The notes under the pieces: model-generated
What the model saw: only the letters and a program-made list of their open reading frames with translations
Database searches by the model: none
Told to the model about the DNA's origin: nothing
Assembly (NCBI GenBank): GCA_964653435.1
Contig: CAZZFA010000007.1
Span: forward strand, 24,661-88,660
DNA: 64,000 nt
From: CAZMVY01 sp964653435
Lineage (GTDB): Bacteria; Planctomycetota; Phycisphaerae; UBA1845; PWPN01
Direction: 5' to 3'
Shown here: positions 18,170 through 27,372 of the stretch, one piece after another
Layout: each line of letters starts with the position of its first letter
Numbering within the stretch: position 1 is the first letter of the stretch
Made by a program: the position numbers and the translations under genes

Positions 18170-18696
18170 CAGCGATCGATCCCGTCGAAGTGTTGCGAGA
18201 GCAGTTCCCGGATATCGAATTTGCGCCGGCGCCGCTTCTGTGCAACGCGAAAGGACCGTCGGAGCAGGTGTGCATTTGCGTGCCGGCCGACCGGCTGCTT
18301 GCGGTAATGCGGTTCCTGCGGGACGATCCGCGGACGAAGTTCGAGCAACTCGCGGACCTCACCTGTGTGGACTACCTGAACTTCCCGGGAGCGAGGGACC
18401 GGTATGGCGTGACGTACTCGCTGCTCTCGATCACGCACAACCGGCGGCTCTGGGTCAAATGCTTCGTGAACGACCCCGATCCGCAGGTGCCCTCGCTCTG
18501 TTCCGTCTGGAAGGGGGCGGAGTGGCCCGAGCGCGAGGTGTATGACATGTTCGGCGTGCGGTTCACAGGTCATCCGGACCTGCGGCGTATCCTGACGTGG
18601 GAGGGCTTCCCTTCGTATCCGCTGCGGAAGGACTATCCGCTCCGGGGCAGGGGGGAACGGGAGGACTACAAGGTGATCACACGCGAGAGTGCGTGA
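18166..18696 (+). CDS. nuoC: NADH-quinone oxidoreductase subunit C
   Basis: Hydrophilic 30-kDa-type subunit (176 aa) of the connecting module. It starts at GTG overlapping the nuoB stop by four bases. The family signature is complete: EREVYDMFGVRFTGHPDLRR and the C-terminal YPLRKDYPL. It is separate from NuoD, unlike the fused NuoCD of enterics. A 251-bp spacer with a long inverted repeat follows. Confidence 0.95.
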   Translation: MTAIDPVEVLREQFPDIEFAPAPLLCNAKGPSEQVCICVPADRLLAVMRFLRDDPRTKFEQLADLTCVDYLNFPGARDRYGVTYSLLSITHNRRLWVKCFVNDPDPQVPSLCSVWKGAEWPEREVYDMFGVRFTGHPDLRRILTWEGFPSYPLRKDYPLRGRGEREDYKVITRESA

Positions 18697-18716
18697 AGTG
18701 TCCGCGCGGAGACCTG

Positions 18717-18869
18717 CGAATGCCGAATGACGAAGCCCGAATGACGAAAGAAGGCCGAAATCCGAGTGACGAAGCTTCGGGCGTGGCAGCCGGAACGTTC
18801 GTCATTCGTGCTTTGGACATTCGTCGTTCCTTCGTCATTCGGGCTTCGACATTCGGGTTTGGGCATTCG
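18717..18869. repeat. Long imperfect inverted repeat between nuoC and nuoD
   Basis: Arms are built from copies of GAATGACGAA on the left and TTCGTCATTC on the right. The best core is a perfect 17-bp pair, 18732-18748 with 18831-18847. RNA from it would fold into a long hairpin with GCTTCGGGCGTGGCAGCCGG near the tip. It is probably a member of a dispersed REP-like family. No coding frame is supported. Confidence 0.85.
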
Positions 18870-18947
18870 AGCCCGGGGCGCACCGTGCCGAAAACGGAAT
18901 CGGATCGCTTCGTGTGAAAGGGTGAGCGAGCAAGCGGGATTTCAGGC

Positions 18948-20210
18948 ATGGCCGGTACCGAACAGCCTGTCGTACCGCCGGGGGCGGTGCTGACGCCGGA
19001 GGAACCCGGCGGCGAGCGCTGGGTGCTCAATTTCGGTCCGCAGCATCCGGCCACGCACACCACGCTGCGGCTCGTGCTCGAGCTGGACGGCGAGACCGTC
19101 GTCGCCTGTACGCCGCATATCGGCTATCTGCACAGCGGCTTCGAGAAGCTCGGGGAGAACCTGGACTACAACCAGTACGTGACGGTCACCGACCGGATGA
19201 ACTACATCAGCCCGATGGCGAACAACATCGCCTGGCACCATGCGTGCGAGAAGCTGTTCGGCATCGAGATCACCCCGCGGTGCAAGGCGATCCGGACGAT
19301 CATCGCGGAGCTGGCGCGGCTGCAGGACCACCTGCTTTGCGTGGGGGCGGCGGCACTGGACCTGGGGGCGATGACGGCGTTTCTGTACGGGTTCAATGAG
19401 CGGGAGGACATCAACGATCTGTTCGAGGAGGTCTGCGGCGCCCGGTTCACGACGAGTTACACGCGGGTGGGCGGGCTGATGCAGGACATTCCCCCCGAGT
19501 GGCCGGAGCACGTCAAGGCGTTCGCCCGGAAGCTTCCGAGGGCGATCGACGACCTGGACCGCCTGCTGACGAAGAATCGGATCTTCATCGAACGCACGAA
19601 GGGAATCGGCTACCTCAGCGAGGCGGACGCGATCCAGTGGGGCCTCACCGGGCCGGTGGCCCGTGCCTCGGGCGTGCGGCGCGATCTGCGCAAGGATGAG
19701 CCGTATCTGTGCTACGCGGACAACTGGGACGGCAAGGGCTCGTCGGGCGTGTCGTTCAAGGTTCCGATCAGCCGTCTCGGCGACGTGTACGGCCGATACC
19801 TGGTGCGGCTCGAAGAGATGCGGCAGTCGCTCGAAATCATCCATCAACTGGTGGACAACATCCCGCCGGGGCCCGTGGACGTCTCGCCGGAGGAGAAGGC
19901 GACGCTTCCGGACAAGCGGGAGGTCTACTTCTCCATCGAAGGGTTGATTCACCATTTCGAGCAGATCATGACGAACCGGGGTTTCACGCCGCCTGTCGGC
20001 GAGGTCTATGGGGCGAACGAGACGGCGAACGGCGAGCTGGGTTTCTATCTGGTCAGCGACGGCGGGCGATGTCCGTACCGCGCGAGGTGCCGGCCGCCGA
20101 GCTTCATCAACTATCAGTGCTTCCCGCAGTTGGTCGTCGGGCACCAGATCAGCGATGTGGTGGCCGTGCTGGGGAGCCTGAATATCATCGCGGCGGAGCT
20201 GGACCGATGA
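18948..20210 (+). CDS. nuoD: NADH-quinone oxidoreductase subunit D
   Basis: 49-kDa subunit (420 aa) that forms the quinone pocket with NuoB. Family motifs in order: NFGPQHPATHTTLRL with the quinone-site His (about 30-45), HIGYLHSGFEK, the RCKAIRTIIAELARLQDHL helix, VGGLMQDIP and GRCPYRARCRPPSFINYQ near the C-terminus. It ends ELDR, typical for the family. No strong Shine-Dalgarno precedes the ATG, and the gene is cut off from nuoC by a repeat, so it may depend on its own initiation site. Confidence 0.96.
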   Translation: MAGTEQPVVPPGAVLTPEEPGGERWVLNFGPQHPATHTTLRLVLELDGETVVACTPHIGYLHSGFEKLGENLDYNQYVTVTDRMNYISPMANNIAWHHACEKLFGIEITPRCKAIRTIIAELARLQDHLLCVGAAALDLGAMTAFLYGFNEREDINDLFEEVCGARFTTSYTRVGGLMQDIPPEWPEHVKAFARKLPRAIDDLDRLLTKNRIFIERTKGIGYLSEADAIQWGLTGPVARASGVRRDLRKDEPYLCYADNWDGKGSSGVSFKVPISRLGDVYGRYLVRLEEMRQSLEIIHQLVDNIPPGPVDVSPEEKATLPDKREVYFSIEGLIHHFEQIMTNRGFTPPVGEVYGANETANGELGFYLVSDGGRCPYRARCRPPSFINYQCFPQLVVGHQISDVVAVLGSLNIIAAELDR

Positions 20211-20212
20211 CG

Positions 20213-20294
20213 GGTGATTGCGGATGGCAGAATGGCAATCGCGGAGCGGCGGGGATATCGCCCCCGCGGGCTGAAATCCGCGATCCGCGATTCG
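20213..20294. repeat. Palindromic repeat between nuoD and nuoE
   Basis: Contains a perfect 9-bp pair AATCGCGGA (20237-20245) and TCCGCGATT (20284-20292) around an inner hairpin CGGGG/CCCCG. The flanks repeat the motif GATTGCGGAT. It fills nearly the whole spacer and resembles a REP-type element. Confidence 0.7.
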
Positions 20295-20316
20295 TGTGGT
20301 GAGTGGAGGCGTTGCG

Positions 20317-20928
20317 TTGGCGTGGAAGACCATCGATCGCAATGAGCCGGTGATCGCGGAGAACGCCCCGCCGGTGCTGAGCGAAGCGGTCCGGGAGAAG
20401 ATTCGCTCGTTCTTTCCGCGGTATCCCGTGAAGCGGGCGGCGCTGCTGCCGGCGCTTCGGATCGCACAGGAGGCGCTGGGGCATCTGAACTGGCAGGCGC
20501 AGAAGGAGATCGCCGACCTGCTGGAGGTCCCCGCCTCGCAGGTCTTCGACCTGGTGAGCTTCTACACCCACTTCTGGCCGGAGGGGCGGGGCCGTAAGCT
20601 CATCGTTCTGTGCCGTTCGCTGGCTTGCGATGTGATGGGCAGCGAGGCCGTCGCCGAGGCGATTCGAACGCATCTGGGCATCGGCGATCGCGGGACGACG
20701 CCCGACGGGCGGTACAGCTTCATGCTGGAGGAGTGCCTGGGCGCGTGTGAACATGCTCCCTGCATGCTGATCAATGAGAGGCTGTATCGGTGTGTGAGGC
20801 CCGAGGACGTGCCGGCGATACTGGCCGATCCGGACAACGACAAGGTCGATTTTCCGCGAAGCGACTTGTATGACGCGCCGCGAGGCGACGGCGAGGCGAC
20901 GGAGCGGCGGGGCGACGGAGGGACGTAG
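20317..20928 (+). CDS. nuoE: NADH-quinone oxidoreductase subunit E
   Basis: 24-kDa subunit (203 aa) of the NADH-dehydrogenase module, holding the 2Fe-2S cluster N1a. The thioredoxin-like domain has its four Cys in LCRSLACDV and ECLGACEHAPCM. TTG was chosen because GGAGG lies eight bases upstream; a GTG at 20296 without a binding site would add seven residues. The last 20 residues (DAPRGDGEATERRGDGGT) are low complexity and come from a G-rich repeat-like DNA stretch, so the ancestral end was probably near LADPDNDKVDFP. Confidence 0.93.
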   Translation: MAWKTIDRNEPVIAENAPPVLSEAVREKIRSFFPRYPVKRAALLPALRIAQEALGHLNWQAQKEIADLLEVPASQVFDLVSFYTHFWPEGRGRKLIVLCRSLACDVMGSEAVAEAIRTHLGIGDRGTTPDGRYSFMLEECLGACEHAPCMLINERLYRCVRPEDVPAILADPDNDKVDFPRSDLYDAPRGDGEATERRGDGGT

Positions 20929-21028
20929 GAATTGCGGTTTGTCCGGCGCGCGTGGGGACCGCCGACGACCGGGAACAGTGGGCGACGGACTACGGACAAG
21001 GGACGAATGCAATAACGGTTTTGCGACC

Positions 21029-22408
21029 ATGGCGAAGTACGAGCCGGTGCTATTGAGGAATCGCGGGGTCGAGGACGCCCGGACGCTGACGGGGTATCGT
21101 TCGCGCGGCGGGTACCGCGCCGCGGAAAAGGCCCTCACGCGGATGAGCCCGGAGCAGGTCGTGGAGGAGGTCAGGAACTCGGGGTTGCGCGGGCGGGGGG
21201 GCGCGGGTTTTCCGACCGGGGCGAAGTGGGGCTTCCTGCCGGCGGATCGCGGGATTACGTACCTGTGCGTGAATTTCGACGAATCGGAGCCGGGCACGTT
21301 CAACAATCGCGTCCTGGTGGAGACCGACCCGCATCAGCTTATCGAAGGTATTCTCATCGCCGGGTACGCGACGCGGGCGACGACCGCCTATGTCTACATT
21401 CGCGGCGAGTTCCCCGAGGCCTATCACCGGCTCCAGATCGCGCTGGATGAGGCATACGCCGCCGGGCTGCTGGGAAGGCCCGCGTTCGGGGGCGCCTACG
21501 GCCTGGACTGTTTCATCCATCGCGGCGCGGGGGCATACGTCTGCGGGGAGGAGACCGGGCTCATCGAGTCGATCGAGGGCAAGCGCGGCTGGCCGCGGAT
21601 CAAGCCGCCTTTTCCGGCCGTGGCGGGGCTGTTCGGCCGGCCCACCGTAGTGAACAACGTCGAGACGATCTGTTGCCTGCCGCACATCATCGAGCGCGGC
21701 GCCGGCTGGTTCCACTCGATCGGCACGCCGTCGAGTGCCGGGCCGAAGTTGTACACGATCAGCGGGCCGGTGAACCGCCCCGGTTGTTACGAGGCGCCGC
21801 TGGGACTGACGGTGCGGGAGCTGATCTACGGAGACGACTTCGGGCGGGGCATGGCCGGCGGCCGGAAGGTCAAGGGCGTGATTCCGGGGGGCCTGTCCGT
21901 GGGCATCCTGACGGCGGATGAACTCGACTGCAAGCTGGATTTCGAGGATCCGTCGAAGTACGGGCTGCTGGGGCTGGGCACGGCGGGCGCGATGGTCATC
22001 AGCGAGGAGGTTGACATCCGGCGGGTTCTGCTCAACGCCGCGCGCTTCTTCGCGCACGAATCGTGCGGCCAGTGCACGCAATGCCGCGAAGGAACGGGCT
22101 GGATGTATCTGCTGGCGCGGCGTCTTGCGGCGGGCGCCGGGCGGATCACCGATCTCGATATTCTGGAGGAGCAGTCAACGAGCATGGGGATGATGCCCGG
22201 GTACAGCATCTGCGGCCTGTCCGACGGAGCGGCCTGGGTCGTGCGGACGATCGTGCGGAAGTACCGGAGGGAGCTGGAGGAGCACATCGCGGCACAGGAG
22301 CCCGGGCGCGTGGAGGAGGTGCTGTCGAGGACGGTTCCGAGCGTGTACGAGGCGCCGTTGTACGGGCGGCGTACGAAGCCCAAGGCGCTCCAGGCGAGGG
22401 AGATCTAG
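21029..22408 (+). CDS. nuoF: NADH-quinone oxidoreductase subunit F
   Basis: 51-kDa subunit (459 aa) that binds NADH, FMN and 4Fe-4S cluster N3. The FMN/NADH glycine-rich segment is GRGGAGFPTGAKWGF (about 53-67), followed by EETGLIESIEGKRGWPR. N3 ligands are in ESCGQCTQCREGTGW with the fourth Cys in YSICGLSDG. The start MAKYEPV fits the family; 53 in-frame codons upstream lie over the end of nuoE and the spacer and look non-coding. Ends 11 bp before nuoG. Confidence 0.96.
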   Translation: MAKYEPVLLRNRGVEDARTLTGYRSRGGYRAAEKALTRMSPEQVVEEVRNSGLRGRGGAGFPTGAKWGFLPADRGITYLCVNFDESEPGTFNNRVLVETDPHQLIEGILIAGYATRATTAYVYIRGEFPEAYHRLQIALDEAYAAGLLGRPAFGGAYGLDCFIHRGAGAYVCGEETGLIESIEGKRGWPRIKPPFPAVAGLFGRPTVVNNVETICCLPHIIERGAGWFHSIGTPSSAGPKLYTISGPVNRPGCYEAPLGLTVRELIYGDDFGRGMAGGRKVKGVIPGGLSVGILTADELDCKLDFEDPSKYGLLGLGTAGAMVISEEVDIRRVLLNAARFFAHESCGQCTQCREGTGWMYLLARRLAAGAGRITDLDILEEQSTSMGMMPGYSICGLSDGAAWVVRTIVRKYRRELEEHIAAQEPGRVEEVLSRTVPSVYEAPLYGRRTKPKALQAREI

Positions 22409-22419
22409 GACGCGGGATC

Positions 22420-24045
22420 ATGCCGAGAATCGTCATCAACGGTCGCGAGATCGAGTGCCGGCCCGGCATCCGGGTGCTGCAGGCGGCGATTGAAGCCGGG
22501 ATCGAGGTGCCTCACTACTGCTATCATCCCGGGCTGAGCGTCGTGGCATCGTGCCGGTTGTGTCTGATGGAGCAGAAGCTTCCGGATCCGAAGACCCAGG
22601 AGATGGTCTGGAGTCCGAAGCTGGTGCCGAGTTGCCAGACGCCGGTGAAGGACGGCATGGAGGTCCGCTTCGATACGGAACGGGTGCGGAGGAACCAGCG
22701 GCGGGTGATGGAGCACTACCTGTTGAACCACCCGCTCGATTGTCCGATCTGCGATCAGGCGGGGGAGTGCTGGCTTCAGGACTACAGTCGGCGGTTCGGC
22801 GCGGCCGAATCGCGCATGGTGGACGAGAAGATCAAGAACCCGAAGAAGGATGTGGGACCCCGGACGCTGCTGTACCAGGATCGCTGCGTGTTGTGCACGC
22901 GATGCGTCCGGTTCTGCCGTGAGATCGCCGGCACGGGCGAATTGTGTGTCGTGTCGCGGGGCAATCGTTGCGAGATCGACGCCTTCCCCGGCATGCCGTT
23001 GACGAACAAGCTGCAGGGCAATGTGGTGGACATCTGCCCCGTCGGGGCGCTGCTCGACAAGGATTTCCTTTTCCAGCAGCGCGTATGGATGCTTCGGAGC
23101 GTTCCGTCGATCTGCGCCGGGTGCGACACGGGCTGCGCGATTTACGTGGACGAGAATGAGAACCGGGTTTACCGGCTTCGGCCGCGGTACAATCCGGGCG
23201 TCAACGACTGGTGGATGTGCGACGAGGGACGCTTCGGCTGGAAGCACATCCGGGACGGGCGTCGGATCACCCGCCCGGTGGTGCGTCGGGGAGCGGTCGG
23301 GGAGCCGGTGGAGTGGGATGCGATTCCGGCAATCCTTCGGTTCCGGTTCGGCGAAGTGGTCCGCGAACACGGCGGCCGGTCGGTCGGTGCGCAGCTTTCG
23401 CCCATGATGGCCTGCGAGGAGGCGTGGCTGCTCAGCCGGTTCCTTCGCGAAATCGCCCCCGAGGCCGTGCTGGCCCTCGGGCCGGTTCCGGTCGAGGGAA
23501 GCGACGAGTATTTCCCCGTCGGCGCGCCCCCGGACCAGGCGAAGTTCGTGATTCGCGCGGAGAAGGCGCCGAACCGGCGGGGCGTCGAGATGGTGCTGCG
23601 GGCGATCGGCGGAAACGTCGTGGAGCGGGATGTGCTGTGGGAGAAGGTCGGTCGTGGCGAAATGGCGGCCCTGTGGGTCGTCGGCGGGTACCTGCGACCG
23701 GACTGGCCCGGCAAGGATCTCGGCGGGCTTCTTCGAAAGGCGGCGTTCTCGGTGGTGCAGGACATCTTTGCGAACGAGCTGACGGCGGCGGCGAGTGTGG
23801 TACTGCCCGCCTGCGCGTGGGCGGAGCGCGAAGGGACGTTCGTGAACGCCGGCGGGTTGATTCAGCCCTTCCGGCGTGCTATCAATCCGCCGGACGGTGC
23901 GCGGTCGGACGGGCAATACCTGTTTGAGATTGCCGGGTGCGGCGGTTTGTACGACGGGCGGAGAGTCCGGGAGATGATGGCGCGCGACATGCCCGATTTC
24001 GCGGCGATCCACGTGCCGCCGCCCGCCCCGGCGTTTGCGCATTAG
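22420..24045 (+). CDS. nuoG: NADH-quinone oxidoreductase subunit G, short form
   Basis: Iron-sulfur subunit (541 aa). The 2Fe-2S Cys are in HYCYHPG and ASCRLCLME, the His/Cys-ligated cluster in LNHPLDCPICDQAGEC, and the next 4Fe-4S in CVLCTRCVRFC with CPVGAL. A third 4Fe-4S motif, CAGCDTGC followed after exactly 27 residues by MCDEGRFG, fits the extra cluster N7 found only in some bacteria. The molybdopterin-oxidoreductase-like region after residue 280 is cut down compared with the usual 700-900 residue NuoG, but ends in a conserved-looking ACAWAEREGTFVNAGG block, so it seems a natural short form rather than a broken gene. Confidence 0.95.
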   Translation: MPRIVINGREIECRPGIRVLQAAIEAGIEVPHYCYHPGLSVVASCRLCLMEQKLPDPKTQEMVWSPKLVPSCQTPVKDGMEVRFDTERVRRNQRRVMEHYLLNHPLDCPICDQAGECWLQDYSRRFGAAESRMVDEKIKNPKKDVGPRTLLYQDRCVLCTRCVRFCREIAGTGELCVVSRGNRCEIDAFPGMPLTNKLQGNVVDICPVGALLDKDFLFQQRVWMLRSVPSICAGCDTGCAIYVDENENRVYRLRPRYNPGVNDWWMCDEGRFGWKHIRDGRRITRPVVRRGAVGEPVEWDAIPAILRFRFGEVVREHGGRSVGAQLSPMMACEEAWLLSRFLREIAPEAVLALGPVPVEGSDEYFPVGAPPDQAKFVIRAEKAPNRRGVEMVLRAIGGNVVERDVLWEKVGRGEMAALWVVGGYLRPDWPGKDLGGLLRKAAFSVVQDIFANELTAAASVVLPACAWAEREGTFVNAGGLIQPFRRAINPPDGARSDGQYLFEIAGCGGLYDGRRVREMMARDMPDFAAIHVPPPAPAFAH

Positions 24046-24165
24046 GCGGACGGGCATGGAAGACGGACGGCGAGCGCGGTTTTGCGTGCCACGGCGGCGC
24101 GAGCCGTACGCCGAGGATAGAGACGGCCGGCGAGGCAGCGGCCTGCCGGCGCGGCCGAGTGGCGT

Positions 24166-25383
24166 ATGACAGGCTGGCTCAGGACACAAGCGGGCTTCAG
24201 CGTCGCGGTCATGGTGATCGCGCTGCTCGTCCTGCTCACGACGGTCGCCTACTGCATTTATATCGAGCGCAAGATCGCGGCGTTCATCCAGGATCGCCTC
24301 GGCCCCAATCGCGTCGGACCGCGCGGATTGCTTCAGCCGCTGGCGGACGGCCTCAAGTTCATCCTGAAGGAGGACATCATTCCCGCCGGCGTCGACCGCC
24401 CGCTCTTCGTCCTTGCGCCGATGATCATCTTCATGGCTTCCTTCATCACCTTCGCCGTCATTCCGTGGGGCGGCCCGATCCGGTTTGCGGACGGCTCGCA
24501 GGTGAACGTCCAGGTGGCCTCGCTGGACGTCGGCCTTCTGTACATCCTGGCCGTCGCCTCCGTCGGCGTCTACGGGATCGTGCTCGGCGGATGGGCGAGC
24601 AACAACAAGTACTCCTTCTACGGGGCGCTACGGGCCGCGGCACAGATGCTCAGTTACGAGATCCCGATGGGGCTGGCGATTCTCGTCGCGGTGCTGACGG
24701 CCGGCGAGTTGCGGCTCGAACGGATCGTGGAGGAGCAGATCGGGGGTGGACAAGGCGGCGTCTGGATCGGCCTGCTGCATCCGCTGGCGTGCGTCATGTT
24801 CCTCATTACCTCCCTGGCGGAATCCAATCGCCTGCCCTTCGACCTCGCCGAGGCGGAGCAGGAACTGGTCGGCGGCTACCACACGGAGTACAGCGCGATG
24901 AAGTTCGGCCTTTTTTTTCTCGCCGAATACGCCGGCATGATCGTGAACGGCGCGCTCGTCGCGACGCTCTTCCTTGGCGGGTGGGAGTTGTTCCCGTTCA
25001 GCGGAAGGCTCGGCTGGGGCTGGGTGGACTGGATCAATCGCAGCCCCTTCTGGCCCGCGGCAGTGGTTCGCTGCGGGATCGTCTACGCGAAGGTCATGTT
25101 CTTCATCGTCCTGGCCATGTGGATTCGCTGGACCCTGCCGCGGTTCCGCTTCGATCAGTTGATGCGGCTGGCCTGGAAGGCTCTGGTGCCGCTGGGCATG
25201 GCCCTGGTCGGGGTGACCGGGTTGCTCGTATACCTCGGCAAGGCCGCGTCATGGTGGGCACCGGTCGGCGAGGGGGCCGTCGTCGCCGTGACGCTGTTGT
25301 GGGTTTCGCGGTCGCGGACCGGGTTGACCGGGCGGCAATCATACCTGCCGCCGGTGCCCGGCGAGGCAGGAGCTACAAAATGA
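24166..25383 (+). CDS. nuoH: NADH-quinone oxidoreductase subunit H
   Basis: Membrane subunit (405 aa) that links the quinone site to the proton-pumping arm. About eight to nine TMs. Signature sequences: ERKIAAFIQDRLGPNRVGPRG (residues 34-54), LADGLKFILKED, and the acidic loop ESNRLPFDLAEAEQELVGGYHTEYSA. It follows nuoG after a 120-bp GC-rich spacer and ends in an ATGA overlap with a xylanase gene, so ribosomes finishing nuoH can start the xylanase directly. Confidence 0.96.
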   Translation: MTGWLRTQAGFSVAVMVIALLVLLTTVAYCIYIERKIAAFIQDRLGPNRVGPRGLLQPLADGLKFILKEDIIPAGVDRPLFVLAPMIIFMASFITFAVIPWGGPIRFADGSQVNVQVASLDVGLLYILAVASVGVYGIVLGGWASNNKYSFYGALRAAAQMLSYEIPMGLAILVAVLTAGELRLERIVEEQIGGGQGGVWIGLLHPLACVMFLITSLAESNRLPFDLAEAEQELVGGYHTEYSAMKFGLFFLAEYAGMIVNGALVATLFLGGWELFPFSGRLGWGWVDWINRSPFWPAAVVRCGIVYAKVMFFIVLAMWIRWTLPRFRFDQLMRLAWKALVPLGMALVGVTGLLVYLGKAASWWAPVGEGAVVAVTLLWVSRSRTGLTGRQSYLPPVPGEAGATK

Positions 25384-26756
25384 ACGGAATCGCAACATCC
25401 GTTGTGTGCCGGCGTTGCAGGGGCGCGGGGGCCCGGCAGTGGTTCCGGGGCCTTTGCGCGACGGCCATCGTCGCGATGGCGCTGCCGCTGTACGCCGCCG
25501 GGCCGGCCGACGAGGAGATCCTCGCCGGAGCGGACGCCCGGATCGAGAAGCACCGCAAGGCGGACGTCGTTATCGTCGTGGAGCGTGCCGACGGACGGCC
25601 GGCGCCGGATGTCGAGGTGCGCATCGAGCAGACCCGGCACCACTTTCTCTTCGGCGCCAATATCTTCATGCTCGGCAAGTGCCGCACGCCCGAGGACAAC
25701 CGCGCCTATGAGAAGTACTTCAGCGAGTTGCTGAACTACGCCACCGCGCCGTTTTACTGGTGGGGATACGAAACCGAGCCGGGCAAGCCCGATTACGCGG
25801 CGACCGACCGGATCATCGACTGGTGCCGGCCGCGGGGCATCCGCATCAAGGGCCACCCGCTGATGTGGAACTTCGTGGATCCGAAGTGGCTGCCCGACGA
25901 CCCGGCGGAGGTTCGCCGCCTCCAACTGGAACGCATCCGCTCCTGCGTCGAGCACTTCGCGGGGCGCATCGACATCTGGGACGTGGTGAACGAGGCCACG
26001 GATTTCGAGCGGCCCCGGATCCTCAGGGATGCCCCGAAGCTGACGGCGGCGGCGAACGAGGTCGGGAAGATGGTGTTCGTCCGGGAGGCGTTCCGGACGG
26101 CGAGAGCCGCGAATCCGAAAGCCACGCTGCTCATCAACGACTATGTTACGAACGAGAAGTACGCGGCCGAGGTCATTTCGAAGCTGGTCGGCGAGGACGG
26201 CAAGCCGCTCTACGACGTGATCGGCATCCAGTGCCACCAGCACGGCGGGGCGTGGACCGCGCAACACACGTGGGAAATCTGCGAACGTTTCGCGCGGTTC
26301 GGCGTGCCGCTGCACTTCACCGAGGCGACGATTCTTTCGGGACAGCTCGGCTGGAATCTCAGTACGACGCGGCCGGGGTTCGACTGGCCGAGCACGCCCG
26401 ACGGTGAGCAGCGTCAGGCTCGCGAGGTGGTGCGTTTCTACACGGTGCTGTTCAGCCACCCCGCCGTGGAAGCCATCACGTGGTGGGACTTCGTTGACGG
26501 GTGCTGGCAGAACGCCCCGAGCGGGTTCCTGCGGCGGGATTTCACCCCGAAGCCGGCCTATCACGAGTTGCTCAAGCTCGTGAAAGGCAAGTGGTGGACG
26601 AAGACCGTCGGCAGGACCGATGCGCAGGGCAGGGTCCGGTTGCGCGGCTTCCTCGGCGACTACCTCGCGCGGTTCACGGTCGCGGGGCGCGCCTGCGAGA
26701 GGCGTTTCGAGATACGCAAGGGCGAGGGCAACCGTGTGGTATTCCGGGCGGAGTAA
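25380..26756 (+). CDS. GH10 endo-beta-1,4-xylanase inserted in the nuo operon
   Basis: Retaining glycoside hydrolase family 10 enzyme, 458 aa, cutting xylan or related beta-1,4 glycans. A signal-like hydrophobic segment (residues 25-39, ending YAAG) predicts export. Barrel landmarks: HPLMWNF, the acid/base Glu in WDVVNEATD (about 205), QCHQHGG, the nucleophile Glu in HFTEATIL (about 314) and EAITWWDFVDG. A short C-terminal beta domain follows. The ATG overlaps the nuoH stop (ATGA), and nuoI begins four bases after its TAA. GH10 has no known role in complex I. GC content and codon use look like the flanking genes, so any insertion is old. Confidence 0.93.
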   Translation: MNGIATSVVCRRCRGAGARQWFRGLCATAIVAMALPLYAAGPADEEILAGADARIEKHRKADVVIVVERADGRPAPDVEVRIEQTRHHFLFGANIFMLGKCRTPEDNRAYEKYFSELLNYATAPFYWWGYETEPGKPDYAATDRIIDWCRPRGIRIKGHPLMWNFVDPKWLPDDPAEVRRLQLERIRSCVEHFAGRIDIWDVVNEATDFERPRILRDAPKLTAAANEVGKMVFVREAFRTARAANPKATLLINDYVTNEKYAAEVISKLVGEDGKPLYDVIGIQCHQHGGAWTAQHTWEICERFARFGVPLHFTEATILSGQLGWNLSTTRPGFDWPSTPDGEQRQAREVVRFYTVLFSHPAVEAITWWDFVDGCWQNAPSGFLRRDFTPKPAYHELLKLVKGKWWTKTVGRTDAQGRVRLRGFLGDYLARFTVAGRACERRFEIRKGEGNRVVFRAE

Positions 26757-26760
26757 CGGC

Positions 26761-27315
26761 GTGATTCGTGACGAAGACATCATCGAGGTCCAGGAACCGC
26801 CGGAGACGACGGCCGTGCGGCTCTATCTGCCGGAGATCCTCCGGGGCATGGCGACGACGCTCCGCCACATGTTCGGCAGGAAGATCACGCTTCAGTACCC
26901 CGAGGAGAAGCGCGTGCAGCGGATCTCGAACTATCGCGGCGTGCACCGGCTCAACCGCGATGAGCAGGGGCGTGTGGCGTGTGTGGCCTGCTTCATGTGC
27001 TCGACGGCGTGCCCGGCCCACTGCATCCACATCGAGGCGGGCGAGTCGCCGTGGCCCGATCGCGAGAAGTATCCGGTCAAGTTCGACATCGACGAGTTGC
27101 GGTGCATCTACTGCGGCATGTGCGAGTACGCGTGCCCGGTGGACGCGATTGAGTTGACGCCGGAATACCGACTGGTGGGACGCACCCGCGATGAGATGAT
27201 CTACGACAAGGAGAAACTGCTCGCGGTGTACGACGCCACGAAGGAGATCAAGCCGCGGAGGGATCCGCCGATCACGGGTTATCCGGGGACCGGCGGGGCG
27301 CCATCGTCCGGGTGA
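26761..27315 (+). CDS. nuoI: NADH-quinone oxidoreductase subunit I
   Basis: TYKY-type ferredoxin subunit (184 aa) carrying clusters N6a and N6b: CVACFMCSTACPAHC and CIYCGMCEYACPVDA, each ending with a Cys for the partner cluster. Starts at GTG four bases after the xylanase stop; no other start fits the length. The N-terminal helix LPEILRGMATTLRHMF anchors it to the membrane arm. The family end is near DATKEIK; the last 20 residues are Pro/Gly rich. Confidence 0.95.
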   Translation: MIRDEDIIEVQEPPETTAVRLYLPEILRGMATTLRHMFGRKITLQYPEEKRVQRISNYRGVHRLNRDEQGRVACVACFMCSTACPAHCIHIEAGESPWPDREKYPVKFDIDELRCIYCGMCEYACPVDAIELTPEYRLVGRTRDEMIYDKEKLLAVYDATKEIKPRRDPPITGYPGTGGAPSSG

Positions 27316-27372
27316 GTCGCATCGCGCGGCGCCGCGGAGTACGGGAGGGGGTTTGACGGTGGGAATACGGCA

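Noticed and set aside
25380..26756. Recent horizontal transfer of the GH10 gene
   Set aside because: No mobile-element genes, direct repeats or shift in base composition at its borders could be seen; only its position is unusual.
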